Shown: positions 57,944 to 64,000 of the stretch, piece after piece | How positions within the stretch are numbered: the first letter of the stretch is position 1 | How the letters are laid out: every line of letters begins with the position of its first letter | NCBI RefSeq assembly: GCF_009834185.1 | Contig: NZ_CP047173.1 | Coordinates: 1,612,001 to 1,676,000, forward strand | Direction of reading: 5' to 3' | Origin: Rathayibacter sp. VKM Ac-2760 | GTDB lineage: Bacteria > Actinomycetota > Actinomycetes > Actinomycetales > Microbacteriaceae | DNA length: 64,000 nucleotides | Translations under genes and position numbers: made by a program | Notes under the pieces: generated by a model | What the model was told of the DNA's origin: nothing | The model's database searches: none | What the model saw: the letters and a program-made list of their open reading frames with translations, nothing else

Positions 57944-59034
57944 GAGCACTCCTTCTGGCCGGCGCCTTCTCCGGCGCCTTCACCCTGCTGCTGACGCCGC
58001 TGTTCATCCGGCTGTTCCACCGGCTGCAGTGGGGGCAGTTCATCCGCGAGGACGGGCCGAAGTCGCACCACGTGAAGCACGGCACGGCGACGATGGGCGG
58101 CATCGTCATCATCATCGCGACGGTGGCGGGCTACTTCCTCGGCATGCTCTTCGGCAACCGGGCGCTCGCGCCCTCGGCCCTGCTGGTGCTGTTCATGATG
58201 GTCGGCCTCGGCTTCGTCGGCTTCATCGACGACTTCCTGAAGACCCGGAACCAGCGCAGCCTCGGGCTCGGCGGCTGGGCGAAGATCGCCGGGCAGATCA
58301 TCGTCGCGGCGGCCTTCGCCGTCATCGCGATCATGGTCCGCGACTCCAACGGGCTGACGCCGGCCTCCACCTCGATCTCGTTCATCCGCGATCTGCCGTT
58401 CGACTTCGCGACGCTCGGCTGGATCGGCATCGGGCTCTTCGTGCTCTGGATCTGCGTGATCGTCACGAGCACGTCGAACGGCGTGAACGTGGCGGACGGC
58501 CTGGACGGCCTGGCGACCGGCTCCTCGATCCTCGCGATCGGCTCCTACGTCATCATCGGCTTCTGGCAGTCCAACCAGTGGTGCTTCGACGCGCAGCTCA
58601 ACCCCGAGGTGGCGGACAAGTGCTACCAGGTGAGCGATCCGTTCGACCTCGCGATCATCGCCGCGGCGATCTCGGGAGCGCTCGTCGGCTTCCTCTGGTG
58701 GAACACCTCGCCCGCGCAGATCTTCATGGGCGACACGGGCTCGCTGGGCCTCGGCGGCGCGCTCGCGGCCCTCGCGATCCTGACCCGGACCGAGCTGCTC
58801 GTGATCCTCATCGGCGGGCTCTTCGTGATCGTCACCGGCTCGGTCATCGTGCAGCGGATCTACTTCAAGCTCACCCGGGGCAAGCGCATCTTCCTGATGA
58901 GCCCCCTCCATCATCACTTCGAGCTCAAGGGCTGGGCGGAGATCACGGTGGTGGTCCGCTTCTGGATCATCGCCGGCATCTTCGTCGCGGCCGGCGTCGG
59001 GCTCTTCTACCTCGAATGGCTCTCCCTGGCATGA
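57940..59034 (+). CDS. mraY: phospho-MurNAc-pentapeptide translocase
   Basis: A 364-residue membrane enzyme with ten hydrophobic helices that makes lipid I from UDP-MurNAc-pentapeptide and undecaprenyl phosphate. Catalytic features are GFVGFIDDFLK (Asp pair), NVADGLDGLATGSS, FMGDTGSLGLGG and MSPLHHHFEL. Both ends overlap neighbours by four bases (ATGA with murF and with murD). Confidence 0.96.
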   Translation: MRALLLAGAFSGAFTLLLTPLFIRLFHRLQWGQFIREDGPKSHHVKHGTATMGGIVIIIATVAGYFLGMLFGNRALAPSALLVLFMMVGLGFVGFIDDFLKTRNQRSLGLGGWAKIAGQIIVAAAFAVIAIMVRDSNGLTPASTSISFIRDLPFDFATLGWIGIGLFVLWICVIVTSTSNGVNVADGLDGLATGSSILAIGSYVIIGFWQSNQWCFDAQLNPEVADKCYQVSDPFDLAIIAAAISGALVGFLWWNTSPAQIFMGDTGSLGLGGALAALAILTRTELLVILIGGLFVIVTGSVIVQRIYFKLTRGKRIFLMSPLHHHFELKGWAEITVVVRFWIIAGIFVAAGVGLFYLEWLSLA

Positions 59035-60575
59035 CCGAGTCCGCGCAGTCCTCCCGCCCCGGCTCGCTGACCAGCTGGCACTCCGACTGGCGCGGCCTCC
59101 GCGTCGCCGTGCTGGGGCTCGGGGTCACCGGGTTCTCGGTGGCCGACACCCTCACCGAGCTGGGGGCGGACGTCCTCGTCCTCGCCGATCGCGCCGACGG
59201 GGAGCGCGAGCGGCTGCTCGACGTGATCGGTGCGCGCCTGCACCGCGCCGAGCGGCTCGACTCGGTCCCCGAGGAGCTCGAGGCCTTCGCGCCCGAGCTC
59301 GTCGTGGTGTCGCCGGGCTTCCGGCCGACGCATCCGATCGTCGAGTGGGCGCAGGAGTCGGGCATCGCGCTCTGGGGCGACGTCGAGCTCGCCTGGCGCG
59401 TGCGCGACAAGGTCGTCCGTGCCGACGGGACGCCGGCCGACTGGGTGCTCGTCACCGGCACGAACGGCAAGACCACCACCGTGCAGCTGACCGCGACGAT
59501 GCTCGTCGCCGGCGGGCTGCGCGCCGCGCCCTGCGGCAACATCGGCGTGCCCGTGCTCGATGCCGTCCGCGACCCGCAGGGCTTCGACGTCCTGGTCGTC
59601 GAGCTCTCCAGCTACCAGCTGCACTACCTCGGCCGGATCGAGCCGCTCGCGAGCACCTGCCTGAACCTCGCCGACGACCACCTCGACTGGCACGGCACCG
59701 CCGAGGCCTACCGCGACGCGAAGGCGAAGGTCTACGCGAACACCCGCATCGCCTGCGTCTACAACCGCGCCGACGCCGTGACCGAGCAGATGGTCGTCGA
59801 GGCCGAGGTGGTCGAGGGCGCGCGCGCCATCGGCTTCGGCCTCGGCGTGCCCGGGCCGAGCGATTTCGGGATCGTCGACGGCATCCTCTGCGACCGCGCC
59901 TTCCTCGAGGACCGCGCCACGAGCGCGATCGAGATCGCGACGGTCGACGAGCTCGCCGCCCGCGGACTCGCCGCCCCGCACATCGTGCAGAACGTGCTGG
60001 CGGCCGCCGCCCTCTCCCGCGCCTGCGGGATCGAGCCCGGCGCCGTCCGCCGCGCCCTCGCGGTCTTCGAGCTCGACGCGCACCGCATCCAGGTGGTCGC
60101 CGAGCGCTCCGGAGTGGTCTGGGTCGACGACTCCAAGGCCACCAACCCGCACGCCGCCGACGCCTCGCTGCGCGCCTACCCGTCGGTCGTCTGGCTCGTC
60201 GGCGGGCTGCTCAAGGGCGTCGACATCGACTCCCTCGTCGCCGCCCACGTCGCCCGCCTGCGCGGCGCCGTGGTCATCGGAGTGGACCGCGCCGACGTCC
60301 TCGAGGCATTCCGGCGACACGCGCCCGCCCTCCCCGTGACCGAGGTGGTCCCGGATGACACTGGGGCGGTGATGCAGGCGGCCGTGGAGGCCGCCGCGGT
60401 GCTCGCCCAAACGGGCGACGTCGTCCTGCTCGCACCTGCCGCGGCGTCGATGGACCAGTTCCGCGACTACGCGGAGCGGGGCCGCTTCTTCGCGGCCGCC
60501 GTGGCGACGTATCTGGGAGGGGGAGCCGATGACCGCTCCGACGACGAGCCGCACCCCGGGCCGCTCGGGCGCTGA
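59031..60575 (+). CDS. murD: MurD ligase (UDP-MurNAc-L-Ala: D-Glu ligase)
   Basis: A 514-residue Mur ligase adding D-glutamate. N-terminal nucleotide fold VAVLGLGVTGFSVAD (about 24), ATP motif LVTGTNGKTTTVQLTATML (about 141), NIGVPVLDAV, VELSSYQL, and the C-terminal VDDSKATNPHAADASL are all present. It overlaps mraY by four bases and ftsW by 47 bp, a deep overlap in a different frame. The C-terminal 15 residues (after GGGADDRS) lie in that overlap and are probably a non-essential tail. Confidence 0.95.
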   Translation: MTESAQSSRPGSLTSWHSDWRGLRVAVLGLGVTGFSVADTLTELGADVLVLADRADGERERLLDVIGARLHRAERLDSVPEELEAFAPELVVVSPGFRPTHPIVEWAQESGIALWGDVELAWRVRDKVVRADGTPADWVLVTGTNGKTTTVQLTATMLVAGGLRAAPCGNIGVPVLDAVRDPQGFDVLVVELSSYQLHYLGRIEPLASTCLNLADDHLDWHGTAEAYRDAKAKVYANTRIACVYNRADAVTEQMVVEAEVVEGARAIGFGLGVPGPSDFGIVDGILCDRAFLEDRATSAIEIATVDELAARGLAAPHIVQNVLAAAALSRACGIEPGAVRRALAVFELDAHRIQVVAERSGVVWVDDSKATNPHAADASLRAYPSVVWLVGGLLKGVDIDSLVAAHVARLRGAVVIGVDRADVLEAFRRHAPALPVTEVVPDDTGAVMQAAVEAAAVLAQTGDVVLLAPAAASMDQFRDYAERGRFFAAAVATYLGGGADDRSDDEPHPGPLGR

Positions 60576-61812
60576 CCCGCGGCCGGACACCGACGCGGCT
60601 GCGGGCGGGCAGCGCCGCGGTGGAGTCCGCACGGCGCGCATCGTGCTCGCGCGGGTCCTCGCCTCCGGATCGCCGAACTTCTTCCTGCTCTTCGGCACCA
60701 CGCTCTTCCTCGTACTCTTCGGGCTCACGATGGTGCTCTCCTCCTCGTCGGTCACCTCCTACGTGTCGAGCGACGACTCCTTCGGCGGCTTCTTCCGCCA
60801 GGGCGGCTTCGCGCTGCTCGGCGTGCCGCTGATGCTCGTGGTGTCCCGCGTGCCGATCCGGCTCTGGAAGAAGGCCACGCCGCTCCTGCTCGGGGCCGGC
60901 TGCGTCCTGCAGCTGCTCGTGCTGTTCTCCCCGCTCGGCTGGGAGGTCGGCGGCAACCGCAACTGGCTCCGGATCGGCGGCTTCACGATGCAGCCGTCCG
61001 AGATCATCAAGCTCGCGCTCGCGCTCTGGCTCGGCCTGCTGCTCGCCCGCCGCTACCGGGGGCCGAAGGACTGGAAGGACGCGCTGATGCCCGTCCTCAT
61101 CGTCGCGGGCGGCTCGATCGGCCTCGTCCTCGGTGGCGGTGACCTCGGGACCGTGCTGATCCTGGCGGGCATCGTGCTGGCCGCGCTGTTCTACGCGAAC
61201 GTGCAGATGAAGGTGCTGATCCCGATCGTGCTCGTCGGCGCCGTCGGCGCGGTGCTCTTCGCGGTCTCCAGCGAGAACCGGCTGACCCGGATCATGTCCT
61301 TCCTCGGCGACTGCTCGGGCTCGGAGCAGTACGAGACCTCCTGCTGGCAGCCCGTGCACGGCACCTGGGCGATGGCCTCCGGCGGCATCTTCGGCGTCGG
61401 CCTCGGCAACTCCAAGGCCAAGTGGTCCTGGCTGCCGGCGGCGGACAACGACTACATCTTCGCGATCATCGGCGAGGAGCTCGGCCTGATCGGAGCGATC
61501 GTCGTGCTCGCGCTGTTCGTGGTGCTCGCGATCGCCTTCTTCCGCATCATCCACGCCTCCACCGATCCCTTCGTGCGCATCACGACCGGCGCCGTCATGG
61601 TCTGGCTGATCGGGCAGGCGTTCGTCAACATCGGGGTGGTGCTCGGGGTGCTCCCGGTGCTCGGCGTTCCGCTGCCGCTCATCTCGTCCGGAGGCACCGC
61701 CCTGCTCAGCTCGCTCCTCGCCATCGGCGTCGTGCTCTCCTTCGCGCGCCACCAGACCTCCCCGAGCGACGGCGCCGCCGCCCGCGCCGCCCGGAAGGCC
61801 GCCGCCCGATGA
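60529..61812 (+). CDS. ftsW: septal peptidoglycan glycosyltransferase FtsW
   Basis: A 427-residue SEDS protein with about ten helices. It polymerises lipid II at the septum with FtsI. SEDS signatures visible are GGNRNWLRIGGFTMQPSEIIKLA, read in two parts, GGDLGTVLIL, and IGQAFVNIGVVLGVLPVLGVPLPLISSGG in the C-terminal helices. A 37-residue cytoplasmic tail precedes the first helix. The ATG at 60529 lies inside the end of murD. The C-terminus is Ala/Arg-rich. Confidence 0.95.
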   Translation: MTAPTTSRTPGRSGADPRPDTDAAAGGQRRGGVRTARIVLARVLASGSPNFFLLFGTTLFLVLFGLTMVLSSSSVTSYVSSDDSFGGFFRQGGFALLGVPLMLVVSRVPIRLWKKATPLLLGAGCVLQLLVLFSPLGWEVGGNRNWLRIGGFTMQPSEIIKLALALWLGLLLARRYRGPKDWKDALMPVLIVAGGSIGLVLGGGDLGTVLILAGIVLAALFYANVQMKVLIPIVLVGAVGAVLFAVSSENRLTRIMSFLGDCSGSEQYETSCWQPVHGTWAMASGGIFGVGLGNSKAKWSWLPAADNDYIFAIIGEELGLIGAIVVLALFVVLAIAFFRIIHASTDPFVRITTGAVMVWLIGQAFVNIGVVLGVLPVLGVPLPLISSGGTALLSSLLAIGVVLSFARHQTSPSDGAAARAARKAAAR

Positions 61813-62885
61813 CCCGCTTCCTGCTCGCCGGCGGCGGGACCGCCGGCCACGTCAATCCGCTGCTCGCCACGGCCGACGAGATCCGGGCGCGCCACCCGGA
61901 GGACGAGGTCCTGGTCCTCGGAACCGCCGAGGGACTCGAGGCCCGACTCGTCCCCCTGCGCGGCTACGAGCTGTCGGTGATCCCGCGCCTGCCCTTCCCG
62001 CGGCGGCCGAACGGTGCCGCGCTGCGCTTCCCCTCCGCCTTCCGCGCGACGATCGACGGCATCGTCCGCACTCTTCGCGAGCGCCGGATCGACGCGGTCG
62101 TCGGCTTCGGCGGCTACGCGGCCGCGCCCGCCTATCTCGCCGCCCGGCGCGCCGGGATCCCCTTCGTGGTGCACGAGGCCAACGCCCGGCCGGGCCTCGC
62201 CAACCGGCTCGGCGCCCGCTTCACCCCCTTCGTCGGCGTCGCCTTCGAGGGCACGCCGCTGCGGAACGCGCAGGTCGTCGGCATGCCGCTGCGCCGCGAG
62301 ATCGCGCAGCTGGACCGCGCGGCCGCGCGCGACGAGGCGATGGCCGCCTTCGGTCTCGATCCCGCGCGCCGGACCCTGCTCGTCACCGGCGGCTCGCTCG
62401 GCGCCCGGCGGATCAACGCGACCGTGCACGCGAGTGCCTCCGCTCTGGTCGCGACCGGGTTCCAGGTCCTGCACATCACCGGCGACCGCGCCGAGATCAC
62501 CGACCCCGGCGTCCCCGGCTACCACCTGCTGGCCTACTGCGACCGGATGGACCTCGCCCTCGCCGCCGCCGACGTCGCCGTCTCCCGCGCGGGAGCCGCC
62601 ACGGTGAGCGAGCTCAGCGCTCTGGGCCTGCCCGCGGTCTACGTGCCCTACCCGGTCGGCAACGGCGAGCAGCGCTTCAACGCCCGCGGCGTCGTCGAGG
62701 CTCGCGGCGCGCTCCTCGTCGAGGACGCGGCGTTCACGCCGTCCTGGGTCGCGAGCGACCTGGTGCCGCTCCTGCGGGACGCTCCGCAGCTCGCCGAGAT
62801 GGGGCGCCGCGCCGCGTCCGTCGGCGTGCGCGACGGCTCGGGTCGGCTGGTCGACCTCATCGGGTCCGGACTCCGTCCGCGCTGA
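61809..62885 (+). CDS. murG: UDP-GlcNAc: lipid I GlcNAc transferase
   Basis: A 358-residue GT28 glycosyltransferase that converts lipid I to lipid II on the inner face of the membrane. The N-terminal loop LLAGGGTAGHVNPLLA (GGGTAGH, residues 8-14), VVGFGGYAAAPAYLAA, VHEANARPGLANRLG and the donor-binding SRAGAATVSELSALGLPAVYVPYP are diagnostic. It overlaps the ftsW stop by four bases (ATGA) and is followed after 81 bp by murC. Confidence 0.96.
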   Translation: MTRFLLAGGGTAGHVNPLLATADEIRARHPEDEVLVLGTAEGLEARLVPLRGYELSVIPRLPFPRRPNGAALRFPSAFRATIDGIVRTLRERRIDAVVGFGGYAAAPAYLAARRAGIPFVVHEANARPGLANRLGARFTPFVGVAFEGTPLRNAQVVGMPLRREIAQLDRAAARDEAMAAFGLDPARRTLLVTGGSLGARRINATVHASASALVATGFQVLHITGDRAEITDPGVPGYHLLAYCDRMDLALAAADVAVSRAGAATVSELSALGLPAVYVPYPVGNGEQRFNARGVVEARGALLVEDAAFTPSWVASDLVPLLRDAPQLAEMGRRAASVGVRDGSGRLVDLIGSGLRPR

Positions 62886-62966
62886 TCCCTGCGCGGTTAA
62901 ACTGATCCCTTCGCCCGGCCTGCGGCACCCCGCCCGCCGAGCCGAACACCCGAAAGCGAGAGCCCC

Positions 62967-64000
62967 GTGATCAAGCCCGACCTCGGCATCACCGTCCCCG
63001 ACGAGCTCGGCTCGGTCCACTTCATCGGCATCGGCGGGTCGGGGATGAGCGGGATCGCGCGCCTGTTCCACCGCGCCGGCCACCGGGTGACCGGGTCGGA
63101 CGTGCGCGAGTCGCACCCGATCGAGCAGCTCCGCGAGCTGGGCGTCCCCGTCGCCATCGGCCACGACGCCGCGAACCTCGGCGACGCCGAGGCCGTCGTC
63201 GTCACCTCCGCGCTCTGGCCGGACAACCCCGAGTACCTGCTGGCGAAGGAGCGCGGCCTGCCCGTCCTGCACCGCTCGCAGGCGCTCGCCTGGCTCGTCC
63301 GAGGCAAGCGCCTGGTCGCCGTGGCCGGCGCTCACGGCAAGACCACCTCGACCGGCATGATCGTCACCGGTCTGCTCGGCCTCGACGCCGACCCGAGCTT
63401 CGTCAACGGCGGCATCATCGAGGGGCTCGGCACCTCCTCCGCCGCGGGCTCGGGCGAGGTCTTCGTCGTCGAGGCGGACGAGTCCGACGGCAGCTTCCTG
63501 CTCTACGACACCGCGGTCTCGCTCGTCACCAACGTCGACCCCGATCACCTCGACCACTACGGCTCGCTCGAGGCGTTCGAGGAGGCGTTCGTCACCTTCA
63601 CCTCAAGCGCGCGCGAGCTGGTCGTGATCTCCTCCGACGACGCGGGTGCCGTCAGCGTCACCCGCCGCATCGACGGACCGCGAGTCCTCACCTTCGGCGA
63701 GGCGGAGGGATCGGACGTCCGCGTCGTCGACCTCGAGCTGGTCGGCCCGGTCGGCTTCACCGTCGAGTACGAGAGCCGCCGCTACACGACCCGCCTGCGC
63801 ATCCCCGGCCGCCACAACGCGATCAACGCGGCCGGCGCCTTCGCCGTGCTGGTCGGCCTCGGCTTCGAGCCGGCGCCCGCCCTCGCGGCGATCTCCGAGT
63901 TCGGCGGCACGGAGCGCCGCTTCGAGCTGCACGGCGCCGTCCGCGGCGTGAGCGTCTACGACGACTACGCGCACCACCCGACCGAGGTCGCCGCCGCCCT
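62967..64000 (+). CDS. murC: MurC ligase (UDP-MurNAc: L-Ala ligase), 3' end beyond window
   Basis: The first 344 residues of the ligase that adds L-alanine to UDP-MurNAc; the C-terminal part lies beyond the window. VHFIGIGGSGMSGIARLFH (from about 17), VAVAGAHGKTTSTGMIV (about 114), VVEADESDGSF, and VYDDYAHHPTEV near the cut end are complete family motifs. The start is GTG at 62967 after GAAAGCGAGAG. The 81-bp gap after murG, the longest inside the ligase run, contains TAAACT (62898-62903), a possible -10 box for an internal promoter. ftsQ and ftsZ are expected next. Confidence 0.95.
   Translation, partial: MIKPDLGITVPDELGSVHFIGIGGSGMSGIARLFHRAGHRVTGSDVRESHPIEQLRELGVPVAIGHDAANLGDAEAVVVTSALWPDNPEYLLAKERGLPVLHRSQALAWLVRGKRLVAVAGAHGKTTSTGMIVTGLLGLDADPSFVNGGIIEGLGTSSAAGSGEVFVVEADESDGSFLLYDTAVSLVTNVDPDHLDHYGSLEAFEEAFVTFTSSARELVVISSDDAGAVSVTRRIDGPRVLTFGEAEGSDVRVVDLELVGPVGFTVEYESRRYTTRLRIPGRHNAINAAGAFAVLVGLGFEPAPALAAISEFGGTERRFELHGAVRGVSVYDDYAHHPTEVAAA

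Noticed and set aside
54620..57949. A 1109-codon minus-strand frame opposite ftsI, murE and murF
   Set aside because: Shadow frame; low-complexity and without motifs.

Overview
The window is high-GC, densely packed chromosomal DNA from an actinobacterium, most probably Microbacteriaceae (Rathayibacter, Clavibacter and relatives). Four things point there: mycothione reductase, the garA/ftsR and aroG/pknL/Rv2175c-type/idsA gene neighbourhoods, a murein cluster opening with mraZ, and an intergenic hairpin repeat (TTGCTGGTCGAGTAG ... GTATCGAGACC) that I associate with this family. No rRNA, tRNA, CRISPR array, prophage or insertion sequence was seen. No gene-free gap exceeds about 300 bp; the larger gaps hold mostly the hairpin repeat.

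Layout. 1-4.9 kb: cell-surface and export genes (DUF4397 protein with a class F sortase; LolA-like protein with an ABC exporter). 4.9-11.9 kb: a HesB-like gene divergent from a LacI-controlled sugar operon (lipoprotein binding protein, two permeases, GH127 beta-L-arabinofuranosidase), a plant-glycan uptake locus. 12-16.5 kb: YchJ-like protein, GNAT, NnrE, a DUF222/HNH protein framed by repeats, then a GntR regulator divergent from gluconokinase. 16.5-26.1 kb: alanine dehydrogenase with a divergent AsnC regulator, Mug, two LLM oxidoreductases, a J-domain/NERD-like fusion, an S4 protein, an aminotransferase class IV, VanZ, a Nudix-NYN fusion and thioredoxin.

26.2-40.9 kb: central carbon and regulation. 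PEP carboxylase is divergent from zwf; then a CDP-alcohol phosphatidyltransferase, GarA/OdhI-type FHA protein and two MerR regulators (FtsR and Rv1828 type). An orphan ParA is divergent from pyruvate carboxylase, which is followed by a MinD-like ATPase, mycothione reductase and peptide deformylase. 41-50.6 kb: FadD, ROK glucokinase, PlsC, class II DAHP synthase, a PASTA Ser/Thr kinase, an Rv2175c-type DNA-binding protein, polyprenyl diphosphate synthase and a DUF3040 protein. 50.8-64 kb: the division/cell-wall cluster mraZ-rsmH-ftsL-ftsI-murE-murF-mraY-murD-ftsW-murG-murC (murC cut by the window end), with nearly every junction overlapping.

How it fits together. Glk, gntK, zwf, pyc and ppc cover hexose entry, the pentose phosphate route and anaplerosis. 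GarA and a PknB/PknL-type kinase are the known regulatory pair for carbon/nitrogen flux in related bacteria. The dcw cluster makes lipid II; its MurE lacks the DNPR motif of DAP-adding enzymes, which fits the non-DAP (type B) peptidoglycan of this family. I found no clearly new multi-gene system. The best leads are the structurally conserved intergenic hairpin family, two domain fusions (J/NERD-like and Nudix/NYN), an 18-bp repeat array at the murE start, and a sortase without its usual arginine.
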